DNA of 18,103 nt from Rhodospirillales bacterium (GTDB taxonomy: Bacteria > Pseudomonadota > Alphaproteobacteria > UBA9219). Each line of letters begins with the position of its first letter. Within the stretch, counting starts at the first letter, position 1. Under the pieces are notes generated by a model. The model searched no databases, was not told the DNA's origin, and saw only the letters and a program-made list of their open reading frames with translations. Shown piece by piece: positions 7,228-13,665 of the stretch. Location of the stretch: the NCBI GenBank assembly GCA_015654915.1, contig JAATFY010000128.1, forward strand, positions 1-18,103, given 5' to 3'. Both the position numbers and the translations under genes were made by a program.

Positions 7228-7405
7228 TTTGCATCATTGCGGCCCAATCGGCAAACAATTGGCGCTGCGGCTCGAGCATCTGCATCAGATCGGCCTTGGC
7301 CTTGGGGTCGGCGGCATACACGGCGAGGTGTTCCTGCCACAGGTCCATGACCTCGGCGGCCAAGGCGTGAATATCGGTCGGATCGGACGGTTTTGCGGAT
7401 GCCAT
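6962..7405 (-). CDS. Small coiled-coil protein upstream of the PhaC-like gene, possible PhaE/phasin-like partner
   Basis: A 147-residue protein starting MASAKPSDPTDIHALAAEVM; the frame is open further upstream but that part looks non-coding. Residues 15-60 form a helical, Trp-containing region (MDLWQEHLAVYAADPKAKAD, then MLEPQRQLFADWAAMMQ). A low-complexity Ala/Ser/Pro linker follows, then a heptad-like segment (RLAQLAHRTARLESHVAELE) and a very basic tail. A helical N-domain plus a C-terminal coiled coil is the general plan of PhaE subunits and phasins that bind PHA synthase or granules; the role is inference from layout and neighbours. It lies in the operon with the PhaC-like gene and overlaps that frame in another phase by up to 266 bp (6962-7227). 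It is divergent from phaR. Confidence 0.65.
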   Translation of the reverse strand: MASAKPSDPTDIHALAAEVMDLWQEHLAVYAADPKAKADLMQMLEPQRQLFADWAAMMQNGSYGTGAQTKHGPAAANGKTGAASARPASAASPSDDGALRLAQLAHRTARLESHVAELEKRLGKSGSRHAPAARKHSGKNRNPKSGT

Positions 7406-7626
7406 GGCGGAATTAAAGCATGGACGCGTGGTTTCGTCATGAAAAAACCGGAACGCTATATATAGATTACATACACCCCTATCTGCATATTCATGTCTTT
7501 GAATTACCACGCAATTGCGCCGTTAAGATTCAGCTTGAGTTTTCAGCCTGCATTGAGGACAATTAACCATAACTCTCCTTCCGAAATTGCACCGGCGATG
7601 GCTGCCGAACTCCAAAGGATCACACC
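7406..7626. promoter_or_regulatory. Divergent control region between the PHA operon and phaR
   Basis: A 221-bp gene-free, AT-richer region with promoters expected in both directions. It contains a perfect 10-bp palindrome CGCAATTGCG at 7510-7519 and the string TTAACCAT at 7563-7570. PhaR proteins bind TGC-rich or inverted TGC/GCA sites and usually repress their own gene, so the palindrome is a candidate operator; this is inference. An AT-rich stretch at 7458-7478 (TATATATAG) could hold the minus-strand -10 region. A clear AAAGGA ribosome site precedes phaR. Confidence 0.4.
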
Positions 7627-8298
7627 ATGAGCGATGCGCCAAAACAAACCGTCACCATCAAGAAGTATGCCAACCGACGGCTCTACAATACCGCCACCAG
7701 CTCCTACGTCACGCTGGAAAACCTGTCGCAGATGGTCAAGGAAGGCATCGAGTTCAATGTCTATGATGCCAAGACCAGCGAGGACATCACCCGCTCGGTT
7801 TTGACGCAGATCATCGTCGAGGAAGAAGGCAAGGTCGGCCAGAACCTGCTGCCGATCGGTTTCCTGCGCCAGCTGATCGGTTTCTACGGCGACAACATGC
7901 AATGGCTGGTGCCGAAATATCTCGAGCACAGCATGCAGTCGCTGTCGAAGAACCAGGAACAGATCCGCAATTATTTCCAGACCACGCTCGGCGGCATGTT
8001 CCCGTTCGGCACTACGCTGGAAGAAATGGGCAAGCAGAATCTGGCAATGTTCGAACGCACCATGCGCATGTTCGCGCCGTTAGGCGGCGGCGCCGAAAGC
8101 GGCGGCAAGACCGGCGGCAATGCGGCAACCGAACAGGAACAGGCCGAAGAAGCGGCTTTTACGCCGTCATCCAACATCACCCCGATGCCGACGCCGGCGA
8201 CAACGCAAGCCTCGCAACAGGTTTCCGGCGAGGAAGTCCAGAGCAAGATCGCCGCGCTTCAACGCCAGCTTGCCGAGATGGCGAAGAATAAGGCTTAA
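7627..8298 (+). CDS. phaR: Polyhydroxyalkanoate synthesis repressor PhaR
   Basis: A 223-residue protein. The N-terminal DNA-binding domain of the PhaR family is unmistakable: IKKYANRRLYNTATSSYVTL at residues 11-30, then NLSQMVKEGIEFNVYDAKT and DITRSVLTQIIVEEE. The central region (LPIGFLRQLIGFYGDNMQWL, residues 76-95) is the second conserved part. Residues 145-200 are low-complexity Gly/Ala/Thr/Pro, and the last 25 residues (EEVQSKIAALQRQLAEMAKN) form a short coiled coil. PhaR binds PHA granules and represses phasin genes and itself; when granules form it is titrated off DNA. Here it is divergent from a PhaC-like operon, which fits that role. The ATG at 7627 has an AAAGGA ribosome site. No strong terminator is seen after it. 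Confidence 0.96.
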   Translation: MSDAPKQTVTIKKYANRRLYNTATSSYVTLENLSQMVKEGIEFNVYDAKTSEDITRSVLTQIIVEEEGKVGQNLLPIGFLRQLIGFYGDNMQWLVPKYLEHSMQSLSKNQEQIRNYFQTTLGGMFPFGTTLEEMGKQNLAMFERTMRMFAPLGGGAESGGKTGGNAATEQEQAEEAAFTPSSNITPMPTPATTQASQQVSGEEVQSKIAALQRQLAEMAKNKA

Positions 8299-8670
8299 AT
8301 TATAACAGGCATGACTGGTCTGTTGTCGCATTATGAAAAGTGTAATTCCTACATACCGGATTACAATGGCACTAGCCCTCATGCGTCATCCCGACGAAAG
8401 TCGGGATCCAGACTGACTCCCGGTTAGAACCGGCGGTAAAAAATGTGCGCTTACGGCCGCCATAGAAACACTGTCTGGATTCCGGCCTTCGCCGGAATGA
8501 CGCGTTTTCTTCTTCGGGAGAAACTATTGGTTTGAAGAATGGCCACGTTAACCAGTTAATTTGTTGATATTATGCGTCTATAATAAATACGTTTTTTATG
8601 TCCATGTCCCCATTTGAATGATAAAAATAATCCTATTCGTATAAGTCATTTTAAAAATAGGCGGATCGTG
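8299..8670. other. Gene-free interval between phaR and the inositol-phosphate synthase gene
   Basis: Holds the REP-like pair at 8383-8503. Before it lie only weak dyads (AACAG with CTGTT just after phaR, and GTAATTCC with GGATTAC at 8342-8363) without a T-run, so no convincing terminator. After it, 8540-8610 is AT-rich, includes TTAACCAGTTAA, and probably contains the promoter of the next gene. I see no small gene here. Confidence 0.55.
8383..8503. repeat. REP-like inverted repeat pair (BIME-type, 121 bp)
   Basis: Two 31-nt arms, 8383-8413 and 8473-8503, face each other and match at 26 of 31 positions after reverse complementing. Each arm is also a hairpin: TCCCGAC-GAAA-GTCGGGA on the left and TTCCGGC-GAAG-GCCGGAA (minus-strand reading) on the right, flanked by GCGTCA and TCCAGAC. 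Four of the five differences are two compensatory pair changes that keep each arm's hairpin intact. The 59-bp middle carries a further palindrome CCGGTT-AG-AACCGG at 8420-8433. GTCATTCCxxxCGAAxxxGGAATCCAG repeats of this kind are widespread in proteobacterial intergenic DNA and are often linked to RAYT transposases; none is in the window. Confidence 0.85.
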
Positions 8671-10146
8671 ATGCCGGACATTCAAACGCGGAAAATCAAA
8701 GTGGCCATCATAGGCGCGGGCAATTGCGCCAAAAGCCTGCTGGAAGGCATTGCGCATTACACGGCAAATCCCGATGATACTACCGGTTTAATGCATCCGG
8801 TTCTCGGCGGCTATCGCCCGTCGGATATCACTTTCGTCGCCGCGTTCGATGTCGATAGCCGCAAGGTCGGCCGTCCCCTTCACGAAGCCGTCCAGGCCGA
8901 GCCCAATCATACGGAAAAAATCGCCGACCCCTTGCCGTATGACGTCATCGTTCAAAAAGGCCCCGTTCACGACAGCATCAACCGGCAGATGCGGGATTTT
9001 GCCATCATCGAAAGCAACCTGCCGCCTGTCAATGTCGCGGAAATATTGAAAAAATCCGGCGCGGAAATTGTCGTCAATTACTTGCCGACCGGAAGTGACG
9101 AAGCCGTTTATGCCTACGCCGAAGCAGCGCTTGAAGCCGGATGCAGCTTCATTAACTGCATGCCCACGCCCATCGCTACCAACCTCGAATGGAGGGAACG
9201 TTTCGAAGCGCGCGGCCGCGCCTTGATGGGCAACGACGTTAAAAGCCAGCTTGGCGCGACCGTTTTCAACAAAGACCTTCTGGAATTGTTCCGGCGCCGC
9301 GGCGTCAAAATCACGGAATCGACGCAGGTTAATCGCGGCGGCAACGCCGACCACGAAAACCTGCATTTCCGGCCGGAGGCCAAGAAACGCACGAAAAAAG
9401 CCGCGCTTTTCAGCGTCGTCGGCAGCGAAGACGCCGTGCCATCGGCCACAATGATTTATACGCCTGCGAACTTCGATCATAAGCAGGCAGAAATTGTCGT
9501 GAAGGGAAAAATATTCGGCCATGCCCCCGTATCGGTTTCCGCCGTGTTGGAAGACCCGGACAGCCCGAACAGCGGCGGTGTCATCGTTGACGCCATCCGC
9601 ATTGTACGTATTGTATGCGAACAGGGCCGCGCCCACGACGCGGCAAAAGCCTGCGCCTTTCTCATGAAAGACCCGCCGCATCAACTGCCGGAATCCGAAG
9701 CTCTGGCGACTTTACATGAAGCCGTTGCCGGACCGGTCAACGACAATATTTGGAACAGGATCGGCACTCTCGGAATGTGGCGGGCGGCGGCAATAGCCGC
9801 AAGCCTTGTCGCCGTGGCCGTCACGGGAACATTTCACATAGTAAAAAGCGAATTGGCCAACTCCCGCGACCAAATGGCACGACAAAACGCGGGGATCACC
9901 CGTTTCGTTGCCGACAATCATGTCGGGTTTGTTGCATGCCGCGAAGATTTGGGCGAAGGCAGTTCGGCTACAAGAGTGTATGAGGCGAAATACCTGGACG
10001 GGAAACTTCATTTCAGCGACGGCAACGGCCCTCTGGCGATTGCCGGCAGGCCGGAAATCACCGAGGAAGCAATTCGGGGAATGGGGACCGGCCAATGCAG
10101 AGGGTACTTAAGAGTTCCGGACTTCAAAACGCTGCGCGCCATATAA
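8671..10146 (+). CDS. Inositol-3-phosphate synthase (actinobacterial/archaeal type) with a membrane-anchored C-terminal tail
   Basis: A 491-residue protein. Residues 1-355 match NAD-dependent myo-inositol-1-phosphate synthase, which turns glucose 6-phosphate into inositol 3-phosphate. Visible are the Rossmann motif VAIIGAGNCAKSLLEG (11-26), GLMHPVLGGY, VAAFDVDSRKVG, VNYLPTGSDEA, GNDVKSQLGAT (187-197, the conserved lysine region), TQVNRGGNADHENL and DSPNSGGVIVDAIR (298-311). Family members normally end soon after a segment like AFLMKDPPHQLPESEA. Here the frame continues with one hydrophobic segment (about 369-391) and a 100-residue polar tail with two cysteines (423, 476), resembling nothing I recognise. 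I chose the ATG at 8671, preceded by AGGCGG; a TTG at 8614 is possible but weak. The gene follows the REP-like repeat and converges on the EAL-domain gene with an 11-bp gap. The product may feed an inositol lipid or solute. Confidence 0.88.
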   Translation: MPDIQTRKIKVAIIGAGNCAKSLLEGIAHYTANPDDTTGLMHPVLGGYRPSDITFVAAFDVDSRKVGRPLHEAVQAEPNHTEKIADPLPYDVIVQKGPVHDSINRQMRDFAIIESNLPPVNVAEILKKSGAEIVVNYLPTGSDEAVYAYAEAALEAGCSFINCMPTPIATNLEWRERFEARGRALMGNDVKSQLGATVFNKDLLELFRRRGVKITESTQVNRGGNADHENLHFRPEAKKRTKKAALFSVVGSEDAVPSATMIYTPANFDHKQAEIVVKGKIFGHAPVSVSAVLEDPDSPNSGGVIVDAIRIVRIVCEQGRAHDAAKACAFLMKDPPHQLPESEALATLHEAVAGPVNDNIWNRIGTLGMWRAAAIAASLVAVAVTGTFHIVKSELANSRDQMARQNAGITRFVADNHVGFVACREDLGEGSSATRVYEAKYLDGKLHFSDGNGPLAIAGRPEITEEAIRGMGTGQCRGYLRVPDFKTLRAI

Positions 10147-10157
10147 CGACTTGAATC

Positions 10158-11876
10158 CTAATACCCCGCGAGGGCGCGGAGCTTGAGCAGCGACGCGTCG
10201 ACGATCGCGTGGCTGGCGGACAGCATATCGGCCGAACCGGCGGTTTCGGCGTTTTTCGCCAGCCACGGTTTTTCCAGCGACGGCTTGCCGAAATAATAAC
10301 CCTGCATCATGTCGATCTTTTCGCGGCGCAGCCATGCGGCGACATCGCCGCTTTCGACGCCTTCGGCCACGGTCTTGAGGCCCAGGCCGCGGGCCAGTTC
10401 GATTAACATACGCACAAGATGCTGCTGCTCGGCATTGGTAGTAAGGTTATGCAGCATGTCCTTGTCGATTTTCATGATCGACAAAGACAGCGAACGCAGA
10501 TGGCGGATCGACGTGAAGCCGGCACCGAAGTCGTCCAGCGAAACGCGGCCGCCCAGCTCGCGGAAAGCATCGGCAAAGCGCCGCGTTTCGCCGACATCGA
10601 CGATCGCCGCCGTTTCGGTGATTTCGATCACCATGCGCTCGGCCACCGAACGGCGATCGGCAAGCGCGTGCTTCACATAATCATGCCAATCGGCCTGCGC
10701 GACCGTCAGGCCCGATACGTTGACGGCAAGGCGCAGATCCGGACTGGTTTCCAGATCGCGCACCGCCATGTCGAATATGCGGCAATCGAGCTCGAAAGCG
10801 AGGCCGAGCTGCTCGATCGCGGGCACGAACAGGGCCGCCGCTATGGGTTTGCCATCGTCGCCGAACATGCGCACCAGCGCTTCATAGGATTCGACCCGCC
10901 CGGTCGCCGCGCTGACGATGGGCTGATAGGCGAGGCGGAAACCGTCATGTTTGAACGCGTGCTTGATACGCTCGCCGAGTTCCAGAAGCATGCGGTTGCC
11001 CTGCGCGCGTTCCGGTGAATCGATATATTCCACGAACAGGTTGCGGCCGCGCTGATGCGCGTCATGCACCGCCTGTTCGGCGAAAATCATGGCCTCGGTG
11101 GCGCTTTTCGCCACCGTCGGCAGGCGCACGCCGCCGAGAGAGATGGTTATATGCAGCGGCGTGACGGATGTCACGACCGGCTGGTCGCGGAAACTTTGCA
11201 AAAGGCGCTCGGCGAGGATCGGCAGGTCGGCGCCCAGCGGTTCGGGCAGCAGGACGCCGAACATATCGCCGCCGACGCGCGCGAGTATGGCGCGGGTGGG
11301 AATAATCTGGCCGAGCCGTTCGGCCACGCCGCGCAACAGCGCATCGCCGGCTTCCATGCCGACCGCTTCGTTGACGAACGACATCTTGTCGATACCGAGC
11401 ACGAGATAGGCGCTGGCGCGACGCGAGGATTTGGCCGCTTCCATCGTCTTGGAGATCTGCGCCAGCATGTGGGCACGATTAAAACAGTTTGTCAGCGTAT
11501 CCTTGCCGAGGGTCTCGGGATTGAGGCCGCGTTCCTGCGGCTTCTCGATCACGCGGAGGATGCCGCGCTGCCGCGCGATATGGCCGTTCTCGACCTCGGC
11601 ACTGCCGCGCTCGTGCACCCAGACCAGCCGTCCGTCCGGCGCGCGCAAACGGAACTGGCGATCGAGGACGTGTTCCTCAACGCCGAAAATCAGGTGGCGA
11701 TCGTCGGCGCAAATCAGATGGTAGAAAGTTTCGGAATTGTGCGGCGGCGAGGCTTTGGCGCCGAACAGTTTTTCCCAAGCGCCGAACCAGTTGATGTGAT
11801 CGCTCTGCAAATCCCAGTCATAGGCGGCATCGCCCGACGCCGATAATAGCTCGGTAAGAGAAGACATAATACTCAT
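10158..11876 (-). CDS. PAS-GGDEF-EAL protein, probable c-di-GMP phosphodiesterase with degenerate cyclase motif
   Basis: A 572-residue protein without membrane segments. Residues about 15-112 look like a PAS fold (DAAYDWDLQSDHINW, then FRLRAPDGRLVWVHERGSAE). A GGDEF domain follows from about 125 (DTLTNCFNRAHML), but its signature at 202-206 reads GGDMF, with Met in place of the catalytic acidic residue, so cyclase activity is unlikely. The EAL domain is complete at its key sites: EALVR (332-336), NVS (386-388), EITET (418-422), DDFGAG (448-453), Lys469 in IMKID, AEGVES (504-509) and QGYYFGKP (525-532). The expected activity is hydrolysis of cyclic di-GMP, with the GGDEF part possibly a GTP sensor. 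ATG at 11876 is used; one at 11867 is also possible. Transcribed alone, convergent with the inositol-phosphate synthase gene. Confidence 0.93.
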   Translation of the reverse strand: MSIMSSLTELLSASGDAAYDWDLQSDHINWFGAWEKLFGAKASPPHNSETFYHLICADDRHLIFGVEEHVLDRQFRLRAPDGRLVWVHERGSAEVENGHIARQRGILRVIEKPQERGLNPETLGKDTLTNCFNRAHMLAQISKTMEAAKSSRRASAYLVLGIDKMSFVNEAVGMEAGDALLRGVAERLGQIIPTRAILARVGGDMFGVLLPEPLGADLPILAERLLQSFRDQPVVTSVTPLHITISLGGVRLPTVAKSATEAMIFAEQAVHDAHQRGRNLFVEYIDSPERAQGNRMLLELGERIKHAFKHDGFRLAYQPIVSAATGRVESYEALVRMFGDDGKPIAAALFVPAIEQLGLAFELDCRIFDMAVRDLETSPDLRLAVNVSGLTVAQADWHDYVKHALADRRSVAERMVIEITETAAIVDVGETRRFADAFRELGGRVSLDDFGAGFTSIRHLRSLSLSIMKIDKDMLHNLTTNAEQQHLVRMLIELARGLGLKTVAEGVESGDVAAWLRREKIDMMQGYYFGKPSLEKPWLAKNAETAGSADMLSASHAIVDASLLKLRALAGY

Positions 11877-12183
11877 ACGCTTCGCGCTCGCAAAAACCGA
11901 TAAAGTATAACCTTGGCGCCCCGCCGGAGATTGATGGCCCTATCGTAGCGGTAACACCCTTAATTTTCGATAAAAACGGGGATTTTTCGTTTCTTCGCGT
12001 CGCCCGAGAAAGGCGCCGCCTTAAAGAATTGCTAACCATAAATTTCGGTTTTCTAAACTTTATGTGATGAATCACGCTCGCATCCCTCGGCCAAAGCCCC
12101 ATCCGTTCCCATAAATAAAGGGGTTTTTGAAAGTCCGGCAATGCTCTGTTGTCTGGCTGCGGGAAAGGCTACATATTCCGCCC
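11877..12183. promoter_or_regulatory. Divergent intergenic region (EAL gene / lpxD) with a CtrA-like site
   Basis: A 307-bp gene-free, AT-richer region that should contain promoters for both flanking genes. At 12021-12036 it carries TTAA-N7-CTAAC, one base from the alphaproteobacterial CtrA consensus TTAA-N7-TTAAC, and CTAACCAT continues directly. At 12108-12127 CCC, an AT loop, GGGG and five T resemble a weak terminator on the plus strand. An open frame of 107 codons across the region on the minus strand is not convincing. Confidence 0.35.
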
Positions 12184-13287
12184 ATGACGAAAACCTATAC
12201 CATGGCGGCCATCGCCACAGCCCTCGACGGCAAGCTGATCGGCGACGGCACGATAGTCATCGAGCGCGTGTCGCATCCGGCCCATATCCGCGGCGAGCGC
12301 GATCTGGCGCTGGCGACCGACGCCAAATTGCTGCCGCTGCTGGCCCGAAGCCGGGCCCGCGCGGCGGTGATCAGCAGCGATGCCGTGCTTGAAGAAGGCG
12401 CGATTGCTGCCCGCATTGTGGTCAGCCGTCCGCGGCTGGCGCTCGCCAAATTAACCAATTTGTTTGCCGAACAAACCGCACTCCCCCGCAGCATTCATCC
12501 GACCGCCATTATCGAAGACGGTGCCGTGATCGGCGAGAATGTCGCTGTCGGCGCTTACGCCTATATCTGCAAGGGCGCTGTGATCGGCGCCCACGGCACG
12601 CTGCACCCGCAAACCTATATCGGGCCCGATGTCCGCATCGGCCCGAATGCCCTGATCTATCCCGGCGTACGTATCGGCGCGGGCGTGGAAATCGGCGCGC
12701 GCTGCATCATCCATTTCAACACCAGCAGCGGCGCGGACGGATTCAGTTTCGTCACGCCGCAACTCGGCAGCGTCGAGGCCGTCAAGGCCACCGGCAATAT
12801 TGACGCGACCAATCAGGAACTCGTGCGCATCGCCTCGCTCGGCACAGTCATTCTCGGCGACGATGTCGAGGTCGGCGCCAACAGCTCCATCGACCGCGGC
12901 ACCATCGCCGCAACGACCGTCGGCAACGGCACCAAGATCGATAACCAGGTCCAGATCGGCCACAACGTCACCATCGGCGACAATTGCATGATTTGCGGGC
13001 GCGCCGGCATTGCCGGCAGCGCCACCATCGGCAACCGCGTCGTGCTGGGCGGGGCGGCATGCATTGCCGACCATCTCAAGATCGGCGATGACGCCGTTAT
13101 CATGGGCATGAGCGGCGTAGCGGGTAACGTCCTGCCGCGCACGGTGGTCGGCGGCTATCCGGCGATGCCGCGCGAACGGCTGGTGGAAAACCACTTCTAT
13201 TTCGGCCGGATCAAGCATTATATGAAGAAAGTCGAGGATTTTACCAAGCGCCTCGACCTACTTGAGCAAAAACCAAAAACCGATTAG
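12184..13287 (+). CDS. lpxD: UDP-3-O-(3-hydroxyacyl)glucosamine N-acyltransferase (LpxD)
   Basis: Transfers a 3-hydroxyacyl chain from ACP to the amino group of UDP-3-O-acylglucosamine, the third step of lipid A synthesis. The 367-residue protein has the uridine-binding N-domain (residues 1-100), then a left-handed beta helix of hexapeptide repeats (many V/I-I-G-x-x units from about 105 to 325), and a helical C-terminus (HYMKKVEDFTKRLDLLEQ). IHPTAIIEDGAVIG, GADGFSFV, GANSSIDRGTIAATTVG and KIDNQVQIGHNVTIG are LpxD signatures; His260 in QIGHNV is the expected catalytic base. I start at ATG 12184 (MTKTYTM); an upstream TTG at 12127 would add a non-family extension. It is not in the usual bamA-lpxD-fabZ-lpxA order but precedes an ACP and a ketosynthase, so it may be a second or relocated copy. 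Confidence 0.93.
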   Translation: MTKTYTMAAIATALDGKLIGDGTIVIERVSHPAHIRGERDLALATDAKLLPLLARSRARAAVISSDAVLEEGAIAARIVVSRPRLALAKLTNLFAEQTALPRSIHPTAIIEDGAVIGENVAVGAYAYICKGAVIGAHGTLHPQTYIGPDVRIGPNALIYPGVRIGAGVEIGARCIIHFNTSSGADGFSFVTPQLGSVEAVKATGNIDATNQELVRIASLGTVILGDDVEVGANSSIDRGTIAATTVGNGTKIDNQVQIGHNVTIGDNCMICGRAGIAGSATIGNRVVLGGAACIADHLKIGDDAVIMGMSGVAGNVLPRTVVGGYPAMPRERLVENHFYFGRIKHYMKKVEDFTKRLDLLEQKPKTD

Positions 13288-13378
13288 GTCTTGAGCCCCC
13301 GGGCGCCCTGCCATAAAATCGCCGCAAGCCCCTTCATACTGGCCCGAAGACAGGATTGTTCAGATCAAGGTTCCCCGC

Positions 13379-13651
13379 ATGACCCAAGCCCCGATTGATG
13401 AAATTCTCGACGTCGTCGCCCAGAAGGCGATGATCGACCGCAGCAAGCTGACGCGCGACGCCAAGCTGACCGATCTCAATGTCAGCTCGCTCGATATGGT
13501 GGAAGTCATTTTCGCGCTCGAGGACAAATTCGGCATCGAGCTTCCCTTCAACGCCAACACCAACGCGTCCGAATTCGAAACCGTGGGCGACGTGATCGCG
13601 ATGGTCGAAAAACAAATGGCGGCGAAGGGCAAGACCGCCGCTCAGGGATAA
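13379..13651 (+). CDS. Acyl carrier protein (specialised, NodF/AcpXL-like)
   Basis: A 90-residue acidic helical protein. The phosphopantetheine site reads NVSSLDMVEVIFALEDKFGI: Ser37 is the attachment residue, followed by the canonical L-D-x-V-E and E/D-xxF-GIxLP pattern. The usual Asp before that serine is replaced by Ser36, and the context differs from the highly conserved housekeeping AcpP (GADSLD), so it is probably a dedicated carrier. The N-terminus IDEILDVVAQKAMIDRSKLT fits ACP helix I, and the C-terminus GDVIAMVEKQ fits helix IV. It lies 91 bp after lpxD and 14 bp before a FabF/NodE-type ketosynthase. This pairing resembles nodF-nodE and the acpXL cluster that supplies very long chains to lipid A in rhizobia; the actual acyl product is unknown. 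Confidence 0.9.
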   Translation: MTQAPIDEILDVVAQKAMIDRSKLTRDAKLTDLNVSSLDMVEVIFALEDKFGIELPFNANTNASEFETVGDVIAMVEKQMAAKGKTAAQG

Positions 13652-13665
13652 CAGGTCCGATTTTC

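Noticed and set aside
5941..7350. Plus-strand open frame of 469 codons
   Set aside because: It is antisense to the PhaC-like and coiled-coil genes, rich in Arg/His/Gln as is typical of antisense frames in GC-rich DNA, and has no recognisable motif.
8614..8670. TTG start extending the inositol-phosphate synthase by 19 residues
   Set aside because: No ribosome site and no family similarity in the extension; ATG 8671 with AGGCGG upstream is preferred.
8788..9684. Minus-strand open frame of 298 codons
   Set aside because: Lies wholly antisense to the inositol-phosphate synthase core, whose motifs are clear; it shows no domain of its own.
11818..12141. Minus-strand open frame of 107 codons upstream of the EAL gene
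   Set aside because: Overlaps the EAL gene start in another frame and spans the AT-rich promoter region; no motif or ribosome site supports it.
12127..12183. TTG start extending LpxD by 19 residues
   Set aside because: The extra residues do not resemble LpxD N-termini, and MTKTYTM at 12184 fits the family start.
12451..13218. Minus-strand open frame of 255 codons rich in Asp/Ala/Gly
   Set aside because: It is the complement of LpxD's hexapeptide repeats; its apparent repetitiveness is a shadow of that.
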